Positions 36,350 through 46,061 of a stretch of 64,000 nucleotides of DNA are shown piece after piece. A model generated the notes under the pieces. It ran no database searches. It was not told the DNA's origin and saw nothing but the letters and a program-made list of their open reading frames with translations. The stretch comes from Algoriphagus vanfongensis DSM 17529. Lineage in GTDB: Bacteria > Bacteroidota > Bacteroidia > Cytophagales > Cyclobacteriaceae. The stretch is from assembly GCF_000429465.1 (NCBI RefSeq), contig NZ_AUBX01000017.1, positions 62,001 to 126,000 of the forward strand, written 5' to 3'. Positions within the stretch are counted from its first letter, which is position 1, and every line of letters starts with the position of its first letter. The translations under genes were made by a program, and so were the position numbers.

Positions 36350-39025
36350 CTATTCTTCTTGCTGAAGCCGGTAGATCTCTACAGGTCCCAATAGACCAGA
36401 CAGCGCTGGGCTGTAATCAGACGCATCGAATGGCTGATAGTTGATATTGACAATATTTGCATCCTTGAATTTTTTCCAATTTTTCTCTCCTTTTCCGTCG
36501 ATGGCAATGATTTGGTTGATGGCCAAATTAGTCACTTCTATCCTCAGTTTGTTTCCGGTTGGTTGAAGGATCCCATCTGGGATTTTCAAATCAAAAGGAA
36601 CGGACCAAGCTTTTCCGATCAGCTGATCATTGATATAGACTGCAGCAGACTCTCTCACATCACCGAGTTTCAGCAGATGAGCTTCTTTTTCATTCCAGTC
36701 AGCAGGGAGATCAAATGTCGTCGCATAGACACCCGTACCTCCGAAAAAAGTGGCTTTCTCGTCGCCTAATTCAGTCCATGAGGTGAGCTCGGAAAGGGTA
36801 GTCGATTCCGGTAGTGGGCTATATCTGGGGAGGAAACTCAAATTCCAACCTCCATTCAATTGAAGAGGGGCTCCTGTGGGTATGACGTAGTTCCAGTTTT
36901 CTCCTTTTTCAATGGTAGCGGTGGAGGCCTGGATGAAAATGGATTGGCCGGGCGCAAGCTGAAGGTAAAACTGGGTAGTTTGGCCACTGCTAGGACTTAA
37001 TCGGGCCAGTCCTTTTTCTCCTGAATTAGGGTCATAAAATTGAATGGATTTGGCAGAAAAGGGTAGCTCGATAGAGTCGCTATGAAAGACATTCTTAAGA
37101 TTGCTCACAAAGTAAATCCGGTCACCATTGCTCTGCCTTTTTCTCAAAAAGCTTAAGCCTTTGGTTGAAAATTCTTCTGCGGAGATGGACCATTCAGCCA
37201 AAACTCTCCTGACATCTGAGCTTATTTTTACTTCGTTTAGCTTTTGTAAGTCTTCATTGATTTGAAGAATTTCCTGCTGATTTTCTTCAAAATTCTTCCA
37301 TCCTGCGACGGATTTGGGTAGGTTGTTATTGAAGAAAATAGGCGCTCCCTGATTTGCAAGTTTTTTTAGTTTTCGAAGCGTCGCTAGTGGGATATACTCC
37401 ACTTCAGGAATCAGAATGGCCTTGTATTCGCTTTGGCCGGATTGGATTTTTCCGGCTTCTACGGTGAGCTGCTCCAGCAATCTATCAGAGATATAATCAA
37501 ATTGATAGCCATGCTCCATCAGTTCTTTAGCTAAATAACCCACCGATGTGTCCAAAAGCCATCTTTCTGCATGGTGGACATCTAGCTGAACGATCCCGGT
37601 TCGAATATTGGAATTCGCCCAGATATCATGGATGGGGAAATAAAGCAGAACATCCTGATCAGGAAGGCTGTTTTGAAGGAGGTGCTGACTATTGGCTATG
37701 TAGCGGTTCAGCAGAGGTATTTCATTCCAAAATCCAGCTTGAGGACCAAAATTGACCGCAGCATAAAACTGCCATCCCGGAAAGCCCTCTTCATAGGGAG
37801 AGTAGGGCAAGCCGTGATAAAAAATATGGTTGATGCCATTCAAAAGAAGTTCGTCCACCTGAGGTTTGATCATGGACAGTGCGATTTTGAAATGATCGGC
37901 CAGCCAGGTAAAACTTTCTGAGCCAGCTCGCTTTTTTCCCGTCAAGTTGGCGGCTGAAGAAGCAAATTTGTAGGTCAATGGTTCTGGTTTCCCAAAGCGA
38001 CTTTCATCAAAATCCGGGTCATTTCTGACCAAAGGAATATCAAATCGGCTGGTACCGAAAGCTTCTGTCTGAGGGAGGTCAGCTGCGGCATATAAATCAA
38101 GCAAGTTGCCAGGAGAGCCATGGGCCTGATTGCTGAATGCAATTCCTTTGCTTTCGGTCCATTGTCGAAGTGGAATGGTGAATTCCTCCAAAAGCAGGTC
38201 GGCAATCGTCTGCTGATAATCTATATAAATGAGTTTTGCATCTAGGGATTCTGGGGACTGCACCAATACGTGGAAGTGCTCCGCAAAGTCATAGCCCCGA
38301 CGCTTTTTAAATTCTTCCAAAAAATCAGAGGTCCAGTTGGCTCCATAGACTTCATAGCTGTCGTTGAAAAAGGAACGAGGTCTATAATTGCTTTCATTCA
38401 AAGCGGAATCGAAGCGAGTCAGCAATTTTTGCAATGCATCTTTGTTCAAATGGTCCATTACAAGTCCTGCGCCTCCTGGGCCTGCACGTTTGACCTTTTG
38501 TCCTGTCAAAGTGCTTTTGATCAGGAAGATGTCCCAAGATTGAGTTTTGGGATCGGCTATGGCTTTTGCCCAAGCGATACTGCCGTCACTGGATTTAATT
38601 TTGTCCAAATCGGGTGCGACCTTTACTTGGTAAGTTTCTATCTCAAACTTCTTGGCAGCCATCTCTGGACTCACATTGGGACCACCTATGGGCCATCCGG
38701 AGCCGATGGAGATATCCACGCCCATGTCTAGGCGAGTAGCTTCCTGAATGGTGTGGTCCAAAAGCTCCAGCCATCTGTCAGAAAGATAGGGGACCTCTTG
38801 CCCTTCTTCACCATCCACTCCATAGATCGGAACGATTTCCACTCCTCCAAAGCCTGACTTGCTGAGATCCTCCAGACTATGCGTGATCCCTTCCTCCGTC
38901 ACGATACTTCCGAGCCACCACCAGCGGGTCCAAGGTTTGGCATTGGAATCTGCAGATGGGGACTGGGAGTGAGCAAAATGGGAGCATATAAAAAATAGAA
39001 GTAATAAAGAAAAATACTTTTTCAT
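36350..39025 (-). CDS. GH106-like secreted glycoside hydrolase (probable alpha-L-rhamnosidase)
   Basis: An 891-residue protein with a signal peptide ending AHSQ. The start of the mature chain, PWTRWWWLGS then GFGGVEIVPIYGVDGEEG then ISIGSGWPIGGP (about residue 107-118), is the conserved opening of GH106-type enzymes, mostly alpha-L-rhamnosidases. The C-terminal part carries a beta-sandwich with ESAAVYINDQLIGKAW and LRIEVTNL, like the GH2-type sugar-binding domain. Catalytic residues cannot be fixed without alignment. It lies between SusC and an SGNH esterase, and a sulfatase is nearby, supporting a role in degrading a decorated glycan. Confidence 0.82.
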   Translation of the reverse strand: MKKYFSLLLLFFICSHFAHSQSPSADSNAKPWTRWWWLGSIVTEEGITHSLEDLSKSGFGGVEIVPIYGVDGEEGQEVPYLSDRWLELLDHTIQEATRLDMGVDISIGSGWPIGGPNVSPEMAAKKFEIETYQVKVAPDLDKIKSSDGSIAWAKAIADPKTQSWDIFLIKSTLTGQKVKRAGPGGAGLVMDHLNKDALQKLLTRFDSALNESNYRPRSFFNDSYEVYGANWTSDFLEEFKKRRGYDFAEHFHVLVQSPESLDAKLIYIDYQQTIADLLLEEFTIPLRQWTESKGIAFSNQAHGSPGNLLDLYAAADLPQTEAFGTSRFDIPLVRNDPDFDESRFGKPEPLTYKFASSAANLTGKKRAGSESFTWLADHFKIALSMIKPQVDELLLNGINHIFYHGLPYSPYEEGFPGWQFYAAVNFGPQAGFWNEIPLLNRYIANSQHLLQNSLPDQDVLLYFPIHDIWANSNIRTGIVQLDVHHAERWLLDTSVGYLAKELMEHGYQFDYISDRLLEQLTVEAGKIQSGQSEYKAILIPEVEYIPLATLRKLKKLANQGAPIFFNNNLPKSVAGWKNFEENQQEILQINEDLQKLNEVKISSDVRRVLAEWSISAEEFSTKGLSFLRKRQSNGDRIYFVSNLKNVFHSDSIELPFSAKSIQFYDPNSGEKGLARLSPSSGQTTQFYLQLAPGQSIFIQASTATIEKGENWNYVIPTGAPLQLNGGWNLSFLPRYSPLPESTTLSELTSWTELGDEKATFFGGTGVYATTFDLPADWNEKEAHLLKLGDVRESAAVYINDQLIGKAWSVPFDLKIPDGILQPTGNKLRIEVTNLAINQIIAIDGKGEKNWKKFKDANIVNINYQPFDASDYSPALSGLLGPVEIYRLQQEE

Positions 39026-39278
39026 GGTCAGGTTGGGTTCGAGATTTCCTTGGAACTACAAAGTGTACGATGGATTTAAAAAATGCAAGTGAGACCAATG
39101 GTTTTCAACGAGGAAGACAGTATGTCCAAAGTGATAAATACTCGATTTTTATGTATAAGTCATCGATTCCTCGCGATGGGAGAGGTGTTTTGTAGACGAG
39201 GGGATAAAAAACCTGAGGGATTGGCCTAGTAGCTTTTTTTCACTTTCTTTGGTTTGATTCTTTTTTAATCCAATCATT

Positions 39279-40379
39279 ATGCGTTTTCCATTCCATCCCA
39301 TCAGTTTCGTTTTCTTTTTTGTCAGTGTGATGCTAGGGCAGCTTGCCTACTCCCAAACTCGCTGGTATAATCCTTTAGAGCAAGAAGAAAATCTGATCCG
39401 TGGAAGACTGATGAATGAGAAAAACTATCATCGTCTGCCAGAGGCCATGCAGGCCGCAGTGAGGGAGCCGGTATGGAATCTTTCCAAGCAATCAGCGGGT
39501 CTGTACCTAGATTTTCAGACGGACGCCACCGAGATCACCGTAGAATATAAAGGGAATGTTCGTGTCCAGCTGCCCCATATGCCGGCGACAGGAGTAAGTG
39601 GACTGGATCTCTATGTGGAAAATGCTCAAGGTGATTTGGATTGGGTGAGAGGAGCCTATTCTTTTGGGGATACCATCAGGTATATATTCAGACTAAAGCA
39701 AGCTGAAGTGAGTAATCAGAATTTTCGGCTTTTTCTTCCATTGTACAACGGGGTCGATGAGTTGCGGATAGGTGTGGATCAGCAGAGTGAATTTGGTTTT
39801 CTGCCAGTAAGTGATGAGCCTCCTATCATCGTTTATGGGACTTCTATTGCACAGGGAGCTTGTGCTTCAAGGCCCGCGTTAGCCTGGACATCGATTTTAA
39901 TGCGTGATTTGAATCAGCCAGTGGTCAATTTGGGCTTTTCTGGAAATGGATTGTTGGAAAAGGAACTGATAGAGTTTATCGGTAGTCAAGATGCTCGACT
40001 CTTTATCCTCGATTGTCTGCCCAATATGCAGCCTGGCAAAAATATGTCGGAAGAAGAAATGCGAGATAGAATTCAGAGCTCAGTCAAATATCTCAAAGAG
40101 AAGCATCCAGATACACCGATTTTGCTGACTTATCATGCAGGATTGGGAGATGGTTTGGTGGATTCGGAACGAAATGAAGGCACTATTTTCAAAAACCAAC
40201 TCTTACAGCAAGAATACGAGTCACTACTCGCTCAGGAGGTCCAAGAAATCTATCTGTTGACCATGGATGAAATAGGAATGAACGAGGGGGATTTTGTGGA
40301 TGGTACGCATCCCACTGATGGAGGTATGAAAAAATATGCAGATGCCTATGCTCTTAAAATCCGTCAGATTTTTGAGTAA
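39279..40379 (+). CDS. Secreted SGNH/GDSL hydrolase with GxDLY-type N-terminal domain
   Basis: A 366-residue protein with a signal peptide ending AYSQ. The N-terminal beta-sandwich has SGLDLY (residues 107-112), the GxDLY mark of this esterase class. The catalytic Ser is in YGTSIAQG (S189), NLGFSGNG gives block II, and DGTH near the C-terminus (D341, H344) gives the Asp/His pair. Such enzymes remove acetyl or other ester groups from glycans, which suits the neighbouring sulfatase and rhamnosidase. It is divergent from the GH106 gene across about 250 bases with no clear feature. Confidence 0.88.
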   Translation: MRFPFHPISFVFFFVSVMLGQLAYSQTRWYNPLEQEENLIRGRLMNEKNYHRLPEAMQAAVREPVWNLSKQSAGLYLDFQTDATEITVEYKGNVRVQLPHMPATGVSGLDLYVENAQGDLDWVRGAYSFGDTIRYIFRLKQAEVSNQNFRLFLPLYNGVDELRIGVDQQSEFGFLPVSDEPPIIVYGTSIAQGACASRPALAWTSILMRDLNQPVVNLGFSGNGLLEKELIEFIGSQDARLFILDCLPNMQPGKNMSEEEMRDRIQSSVKYLKEKHPDTPILLTYHAGLGDGLVDSERNEGTIFKNQLLQQEYESLLAQEVQEIYLLTMDEIGMNEGDFVDGTHPTDGGMKKYADAYALKIRQIFE

Positions 40380-40494
40380 ATCCGCTTGGGACTCTCCAAA
40401 AAGATTGAATAATTGACTCTGGAAATGGAATGCGTATGACTGACTTTTATTAATTCGATGAAATGTCTAATTTCCAGTAGCTTATTTTTAGAAA

Positions 40495-41691
40495 ATGAAG
40501 AATTGGAAACTTGGATTTCTTTTGTTTTTTATGCCTTTTTTGACTTTTGCCCAAGAGGAGGAAAAAGCCAGTTTGGAGATTTACGGTCAGATGATGACCG
40601 ATATCGGTTACAATTTCGGGCAACTAGATCCGCAATGGTTTGATGTGATGAGGCCTAGCAAACTTCCTTCTTATCCTCATGAGTTTGGTGGAGACGGGAG
40701 TGTGTATTTTTCGGTGAGACAAACGAAACTGGGCTTCAAAGTACTCAACCCGACTAAGCTAGGATTGCTTAAGACGATGTTTGAATTTGATATTTTTGGA
40801 GTCGGTCAGCAGGCAGGTGAGTTCGCGTTTCACCTTCGCTATGCCTACATGGAGTTAGGCAAATTCGGGATTGGACAGTACGATTCTCCTTTTGGCAATC
40901 CAGATGTCTTTCCAAATACAGTGGAATATTGGGGGCCGTCTGGTGCGGTTGCATTTCGAAATGCCCAGATTCGATACATGCCGATGCAAGGCAGAAATCA
41001 AATGACTTTTGCGCTTGAAAGACCCGGAGCAAGTGGAGACGAAGGAGTCTTTTCAGATCGACAGGAGCTAGAGGGAGTTAGGTTTCGATTTCCTATGCCG
41101 GATATTTCGGGTGAGTTTCGGATCAATCGAGACTGGGGGCATGCTGAAGTAGCTGGTATTGTGCGAAGGATTGTCTGGGATGATGTTCTGGATGATGGCT
41201 TGGCTCTGGATGGCAAGACCTGGGGCTGGGGGATCAATCTTTCTACCAATTTATTGACCGGAGATTTCGGTGTTTTTCGTGGCCAGATCGCTTTGGGCAA
41301 AGGTTTTCAGAGTTATTTAGACGATGCGACGGCAGATATTGGGATAGCTAGCAATCCGGAAGGCGGGACTTCCAATCCTTATCAGGGAGAGGCGATTCCA
41401 CATTTGGGCTTGGTTTTTTACTATGATTTTAAGTGGTCGGATGAGTTTACTTCCGTCATAGGCTGGTCGCGTTCTCAGGCGCATCTTTCTGATCAGTCTC
41501 ATCCGAGTGCCTATGAGGAGGGTAATTATTATTCGACTAATCTCTTATATCATCCATTTCCCAATGTGACAGCCGGAGCAGAGATTATTTATATCAATAG
41601 AAAGAATTTTTCAGATGGATTTAGCAGTGAGGCTACGAAAATCCAATTCTCCTTCCGCTACAAATTCTCCCATCTTTTCACGAGGCCTTAG
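40495..41691 (+). CDS. Outer-membrane porin (DcaP-like)
   Basis: A 398-residue barrel protein with a signal peptide ending TFAQ. The body has long amphipathic strands (ASLEIYGQMMTDIGYNF, VYFSVRQTKLGFKV, AFHLRYAYMELGKFGIGQYD) and ends in IQFSFRYKFSHLFTRP. This is the DcaP/porin pattern used for small anionic or aromatic solutes. The link to the polysaccharide region is by position only; it is 115 bases from the SGNH gene. It is convergent with YihY and overlaps its end by 4 bases. Confidence 0.78.
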   Translation: MKNWKLGFLLFFMPFLTFAQEEEKASLEIYGQMMTDIGYNFGQLDPQWFDVMRPSKLPSYPHEFGGDGSVYFSVRQTKLGFKVLNPTKLGLLKTMFEFDIFGVGQQAGEFAFHLRYAYMELGKFGIGQYDSPFGNPDVFPNTVEYWGPSGAVAFRNAQIRYMPMQGRNQMTFALERPGASGDEGVFSDRQELEGVRFRFPMPDISGEFRINRDWGHAEVAGIVRRIVWDDVLDDGLALDGKTWGWGINLSTNLLTGDFGVFRGQIALGKGFQSYLDDATADIGIASNPEGGTSNPYQGEAIPHLGLVFYYDFKWSDEFTSVIGWSRSQAHLSDQSHPSAYEEGNYYSTNLLYHPFPNVTAGAEIIYINRKNFSDGFSSEATKIQFSFRYKFSHLFTRP

Positions 41692-42764
41692 TCCACATTG
41701 CTGGCTTGAAAAGCCTTGGCTGCATCTTCGTTTTTGTTTTTCTCCTCATCTATCAGATCGAGTGTGACGTTGACCTCAAAAGAAATCAATATGATCATGG
41801 ATGTGATGTAAAGCCACAGCATCAGAGCGATCAGTGTACCGATGGAACCATAAAGTTTGTTGTAGCTGGCGAAATTGTTCAGGTAGAAAGTAAACCCATA
41901 AAAAGCCAGAGTAATCAGCAAACCTGCAAAATTGGCTCCAATGGAGAAAAAGTGCCATTTGTCATGGACTACAGGCGCAAAACGGAAGATGAAAGCACTG
42001 GCAAAATAGAATACCATCAGCAGCACCAAAAATTTTAAGGTGTGAAATAGAAAAATCAGAAAGTCGGAGTTGAAGAGTTGCATTTCTTCAATTCTATTAA
42101 TGACGATAGTGCCGAAAATCATGATCGTACTTGCTGAGAATACGGCCACTACCAGCGCAACTACGATCGCTACAGCGATGATTCGGCTTAGGATAAATCC
42201 CCGATTTTCCTTGGTTTGGTAAACCGAATTGAAGGAATTCATCATCGAAATCACCCCTTGGGTGGAAGCAAATAAGGCGAAGAAAAAACCCAGGGATAAG
42301 AGGCTTTGTCGTGGTTTGGATACGATATCCATCACTGTCCCCTCTAGCTGCTGGTAGATCTCTCCAGGCAATATTTCCTGGACAAAGAGTAGAATATTGT
42401 CCGTAGTCACATAAGGAATGAAATTTTGGAGATATGGTACCGTATTGAGCAGGAAAAGCAACAGGGGAAATAGGGCAATCGTAAAACTGAAAGCCATGGA
42501 TCCAGCTCGCTCATTGATGTCATCTTTTTTGAGCTGCTGAATAAAAAGATGTCCCAGATCATATAGATTTTTGTCCGGCTCTCCGATATGAACTTTGCGA
42601 AGTCCTTTGAGGCGGTTCTCTACTTCATCTTGGATTTTATTGATCCTCTCTTTGAGCACAGGAAAAGGGATTACTAAAAGTATGGTTTCAATAAAGCTAC
42701 TAAATTTTGGGGAGGTCTCGTCGGCTGGTGACTTTCTTTTTTGAGGAACGCCAAGGTGGTCCAT
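41688..42764 (-). CDS. YihY/UPF0761-type inner-membrane protein
   Basis: A 358-residue protein with six hydrophobic segments, the first near SMAFSFTIALFPLLLFLL. It matches the YihY/virulence factor BrkB family, whose function is unsettled. The start is uncertain: the ATG at 42764 gives a 91-base overlap with the upstream thioesterase, while a GTG at 42659 would avoid the overlap and still include the whole membrane core. The charged C-terminal tail lies in the cytosol. Confidence 0.83.
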   Translation of the reverse strand: MDHLGVPQKRKSPADETSPKFSSFIETILLVIPFPVLKERINKIQDEVENRLKGLRKVHIGEPDKNLYDLGHLFIQQLKKDDINERAGSMAFSFTIALFPLLLFLLNTVPYLQNFIPYVTTDNILLFVQEILPGEIYQQLEGTVMDIVSKPRQSLLSLGFFFALFASTQGVISMMNSFNSVYQTKENRGFILSRIIAVAIVVALVVAVFSASTIMIFGTIVINRIEEMQLFNSDFLIFLFHTLKFLVLLMVFYFASAFIFRFAPVVHDKWHFFSIGANFAGLLITLAFYGFTFYLNNFASYNKLYGSIGTLIALMLWLYITSMIILISFEVNVTLDLIDEEKNKNEDAAKAFQASNVD

Positions 42765-43078
42765 CCCTCCGTAATCAGCTCATTTTCTTCATTATAAACC
42801 TCGTATTCAAACCGGATTCGCACGCCCGGTAAAGTAGGGATGCTAGTTTTGATTCGGAGCAGCTCATCGTATTTTCCGGGTTTGATATAGCGAAAGTGGC
42901 TTTCCAATACAGGCATCATGACGCCCTCATCTTCCATCTGTTTGTAGGAAAAACCGATGCTTCGCATGGCTTCTACTCGGGCGACTTCGAAGTACATGGC
43001 GTAGTTGCCATAGTAGACATAACTCATCTGATCAGTCTCTGCGTATCTGACCCGGATTTGCGTTTCAGCTTGGTACAT
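42674..43078 (-). CDS. YbgC/FadM-type acyl-CoA thioesterase
   Basis: A 134-residue hotdog-fold thioesterase starting at the ATG at 43078, two bases after the mltG stop; longer in-frame starts lie inside mltG. The active-site aspartate is D16 in RYAETDQM, followed by the YYGNYAMYFE helix typical of the family (usually HxxY). It hydrolyses acyl-CoA, but chain length cannot be deduced. Probably co-transcribed with mltG and the YihY gene. Confidence 0.9.
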   Translation of the reverse strand: MYQAETQIRVRYAETDQMSYVYYGNYAMYFEVARVEAMRSIGFSYKQMEDEGVMMPVLESHFRYIKPGKYDELLRIKTSIPTLPGVRIRFEYEVYNEENELITEGWTTLAFLKKESHQPTRPPQNLVALLKPYF

Positions 43079-43079
43079 G

Positions 43080-44123
43080 TCAGTAGATTCTGGCTTTGTT
43101 GAGAGCAGCTTGATATCTTCTTGCATTGGCGTTGTGCTGAGCTAGACTGGTTGCAAATGCATGATAGCCTGAAAAATCCTCCTTGGCGCAGAAGTACAGG
43201 TACTTGTGATCCTCGGCATTCAAAACGGCATCCAACGAATTGATATCCGGTAGATTGATCGGTCCAGGAGGCAATCCCGCATATTTGTAGGTATTGTATG
43301 GACTTTCGGTCTCCTTATGGATATTTAATACTCTTTTGAGTGAGAAATCACCCAAGGCAAAAACTAGGGTTGGGTCAGCCTGCAAGGGCATATTGAGACG
43401 GAGTCTATTGAGATAGACTCCAGCGATTCGGGGTCTTTCATCAGATTTTTGACTTTCGGCCTGTACAATACTGGCAAGGGTAGCTACTTCTTTGGGTTGG
43501 AGACCCAAATCTTTGGCTTTTTGAGTTCTTTCTGCAGTCCAAAAATCCCCATATTCTCTATACATCCGGTCAAAGAGAGCCTCTGGGGTGGTGTTCCACC
43601 ATACCTCGTAGGTATTGGGGATAAACATGCTCATGATAGTTTCCTCGTCAAAATCAAACTTGCGGATGTAGACGGAGTCTGTGAGCAAGGTGAGAAATTG
43701 CGTGGAGTCTATCTCAAGATTGGCGGTGATTTTTTCTGCTAGATCTTCTTTGGTACGTACATTATTGAACGTCAATTTGACGGGAGTTTGCTTCCCGGAT
43801 CGAAGCAGTCTGACCAGTTCAAGATTGGTCATTTTGGGAGGAATCGTATACAGTCCAGGCTTGACTAAGTCTTGATAGCCAAGTGTCTTTGCTACAAAAC
43901 CGAAACTCACTGCGTCTGTGATGATCTTTCTTTCATAAAGTTCATTGGAGACGTATGCGTAGTTTGCATTGCTCGGGATTTTCAATGTGACGGATTGCTC
44001 GGATTCCAGCAGTACATTCGGACTGAAGAAAACCTGATAAAAATAAAAGGTCAGGGAAATCCCCAACACTGAAAATGTAATAATCAGGATCAGGAGGAGC
44101 TTTTTCTTTTTGTCTTCTAGCAT
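43080..44123 (-). CDS. mltG: Endolytic murein transglycosylase MltG
   Basis: A 347-residue membrane-anchored transglycosylase. The ATG at 44123 gives an N-terminal helix (KLLLILIITFSVLGIS) after a short basic stretch; the longer frame upstream overlaps the divergent Nudix gene. The YceG domain carries the catalytic glutamate in VATLASIVQAES and the LPPGPINLPDINSLDAVL loop. It cleaves nascent glycan strands and ends their synthesis. First gene of the mltG-thioesterase-YihY minus-strand group. Confidence 0.93.
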   Translation of the reverse strand: MLEDKKKKLLLILIITFSVLGISLTFYFYQVFFSPNVLLESEQSVTLKIPSNANYAYVSNELYERKIITDAVSFGFVAKTLGYQDLVKPGLYTIPPKMTNLELVRLLRSGKQTPVKLTFNNVRTKEDLAEKITANLEIDSTQFLTLLTDSVYIRKFDFDEETIMSMFIPNTYEVWWNTTPEALFDRMYREYGDFWTAERTQKAKDLGLQPKEVATLASIVQAESQKSDERPRIAGVYLNRLRLNMPLQADPTLVFALGDFSLKRVLNIHKETESPYNTYKYAGLPPGPINLPDINSLDAVLNAEDHKYLYFCAKEDFSGYHAFATSLAQHNANARRYQAALNKARIY

Positions 44124-44211
44124 AGTGGGGCCAAAAATAAGAAATGAAGACCAAATTCTTTGTTTCTTAAATTTTGAACCCGGATTTTTCGGGATGCTTT
44201 CAGGTTCTTCC

Positions 44212-44622
44212 ATGCAGACTATTCCTGTTTCTTGTGCTATTATCCTTCGGGATCATCACATACTGGCTGTCAAAAGATCAGAATCTATGCCTTTGGCTGG
44301 TTTTTGGGAATTTCCGGGAGGAAAGGTGGAAAAGGGCGAAAGTCCACCCGAGTCACTGGTCCGCGAGATCCAGGAAGAGCTCCAAGTGACTATTCAGATC
44401 AAGAAAGAACTGCCTCACTCTAAGCATTCCTATACTGAAGGGAAACTGATTCAATTGATTCCTTTTTTGGCAGAGATCTCAGCGGGTGAAGTTCACTTGG
44501 TAGAGCATGAGGAAGTCAGATGGCTAGGGGCAAAAGAACTTTTTCAGTTAAATTGGGCAGCAGCAGACGTTCCCATTGTGCAGTTTTTGCACGATAATTG
44601 GTCTGAATTAGTCGCATTTTGA
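44212..44622 (+). CDS. mutT: Nudix hydrolase (MutT-like 8-oxo-dGTP diphosphatase)
   Basis: A 136-residue Nudix protein starting at the ATG at 44212; longer frames overlap mltG. The Nudix box is GGKVEKGESPPESLVREIQ followed by EELQV, matching G-x5-E-x7-REUXEE, with Gln in the position normally Gly near the end. WEFPGGKVEKGE and the TPL-like start resemble MutT enzymes that sanitise oxidised nucleotides. It is 11 bases before the Sua5 gene, with which it probably shares a transcript. Confidence 0.85.
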   Translation: MQTIPVSCAIILRDHHILAVKRSESMPLAGFWEFPGGKVEKGESPPESLVREIQEELQVTIQIKKELPHSKHSYTEGKLIQLIPFLAEISAGEVHLVEHEEVRWLGAKELFQLNWAAADVPIVQFLHDNWSELVAF

Positions 44623-44633
44623 ATAGATAGCTT

Positions 44634-45263
44634 ATGCCTGCTGAGTTTATAAAATTATATGAGGAAAATCCCGATCCCAAAAAGATCAGGCAAGTGGCTG
44701 AAATCCTCCGGGATGGGGGAGTCATTATCTACCCCACCGATACAGTCTATGGGATAGGATGCGATATTACCAATCAGCGAGCAGTCGAAAGAATCGCCAA
44801 AATAAAAGGGATCAATCCCAAAAAACACAACTTCTCATTCATCTGTGCCGACCTCAGTGATATCGCAAACTATACTCGCGTGATCAGCAAGACTGTATTT
44901 AAGATGATGAAAAAGGCTTTTCCCGGACCCTTTACATTTATTTTGGAGGCGAGCTCTCAGGTGCCCAAGATCATGCAGATGAACAAAAAGACAGTAGGTA
45001 TTCGGGTACCCAATCACAATGTGCCTCGAATGCTGGTGATGGAGCTTGGTCAGCCAATATTGACGACATCGATCCATGATGAAGATGAGGTGATCGAATA
45101 TAGCACAGATCCCGAGTTGATTTTTGAAAAATACCAGCATCTCGTAGACGTGGTGATCGATGGAGGCTATGGGCAAAATGTCGCCTCGACTATTTTGGAT
45201 TGTACCGGCGATGAGGTAGTGCTATTGAGGGAAGGCTTAGGAGATTTCGATTCTTTGCTTTAA
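44634..45263 (+). CDS. Sua5/YciO/YrdC-type L-threonylcarbamoyladenylate synthase
   Basis: A 209-residue protein of the YrdC fold, making threonylcarbamoyl-AMP for the t6A modification of tRNA. The family motif is GVIIYPTDTVYGIGCD (about residues 30-45) and KHNFSFICADLSDIA near 63-77. The YciO subtype cannot be excluded because KxR-x-SxN signature residues vary here, and a second YrdC homologue may exist elsewhere. Confidence 0.88.
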   Translation: MPAEFIKLYEENPDPKKIRQVAEILRDGGVIIYPTDTVYGIGCDITNQRAVERIAKIKGINPKKHNFSFICADLSDIANYTRVISKTVFKMMKKAFPGPFTFILEASSQVPKIMQMNKKTVGIRVPNHNVPRMLVMELGQPILTTSIHDEDEVIEYSTDPELIFEKYQHLVDVVIDGGYGQNVASTILDCTGDEVVLLREGLGDFDSLL

Positions 45264-45357
45264 GCAGCAGTCTCTTCCAAATTTCTAATTTTGTGCTCTG
45301 TCTCATATCACCCACGGGATCGATTTGTTCTGTTTCTGACTAAAAATAATACGACGA

Positions 45358-45981
45358 TTGACTACCATAGCTGCAGATTTATTTTACCTGCCCAATCTGG
45401 AATTTTTTGCCGCCATCTGGGCGGCAGATGAGGTTGCGTTTTTCCCAAATGACACCTACGAGCGGAAATCCTTTTTCAACCGGAGTCAGATTCTACTGAG
45501 CAATAAAGTAGAGACGCTTTCAGTGCCAATTGTAGGACGGAGACCGCGGATTCCTCAGCGGGATATTCGGATTGATTATGGGCAAAAATGGCATTCCAAA
45601 CATCTGAAGAGCATACAAAGCGCATATGGCAAAGCTCCTTTTTTTGAGTATTTTTTTCCTGAGTTTGAGGCTGTATTTATGCGGAAAACTGATTTTCTCT
45701 GGGAGTTGAGCCTTGAGTTGGTGACATTATGTCTGAGATTATTGCAACAACCTGTCAAAATGAGTATCTGTGAAAATCAGATGGATCAGCAGTTTGATAA
45801 AGATATAAGGGGGCAGATTAAGCCCTCAGAGCACTTTTCGGGTCGAAATTACTATCAGGCACATGCCTACACCCAGCTTTTTGGCTTAGACTTTGAGCCT
45901 AACCTGTCGATTATCGATTTATTGTTTTGCGAGGGGCCGATGGCCAAAAACATTCTCCAAGAGTCATTAAAAAAACATTGA
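45358..45981 (+). CDS. WbqC-family protein
   Basis: A 207-residue protein of the WbqC family, with DLFYLPNLEFFAAIWAAD and the RKSFFNRSQILLSN stretch. Members sit in O-antigen and glycan loci, but the reaction is unknown. The start is a TTG at 45358; there is no ATG in frame between this and the preceding stop, so the use of TTG is probable. Located between sua5 and clpC, without other glycan genes. Confidence 0.85.
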   Translation: MTTIAADLFYLPNLEFFAAIWAADEVAFFPNDTYERKSFFNRSQILLSNKVETLSVPIVGRRPRIPQRDIRIDYGQKWHSKHLKSIQSAYGKAPFFEYFFPEFEAVFMRKTDFLWELSLELVTLCLRLLQQPVKMSICENQMDQQFDKDIRGQIKPSEHFSGRNYYQAHAYTQLFGLDFEPNLSIIDLLFCEGPMAKNILQESLKKH

Positions 45982-45988
45982 ACAATCG

Positions 45989-46009
45989 TTAAAACAATTG
46001 TGTTTTTAA
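45989..46009. repeat. Inverted repeat TTAAAACA-attg-TGTTTTTAA upstream of clpC
   Basis: Near-perfect 8-bp arms with one extra T, between wbqC and clpC. It could end the WbqC transcript or act at the clpC promoter. It is A+T-rich and could be chance. Confidence 0.3.
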
Positions 46010-46061
46010 AACAAAATCGGTAAATAACATACAGATATATTAACAACCAGAAAGGAATTAA

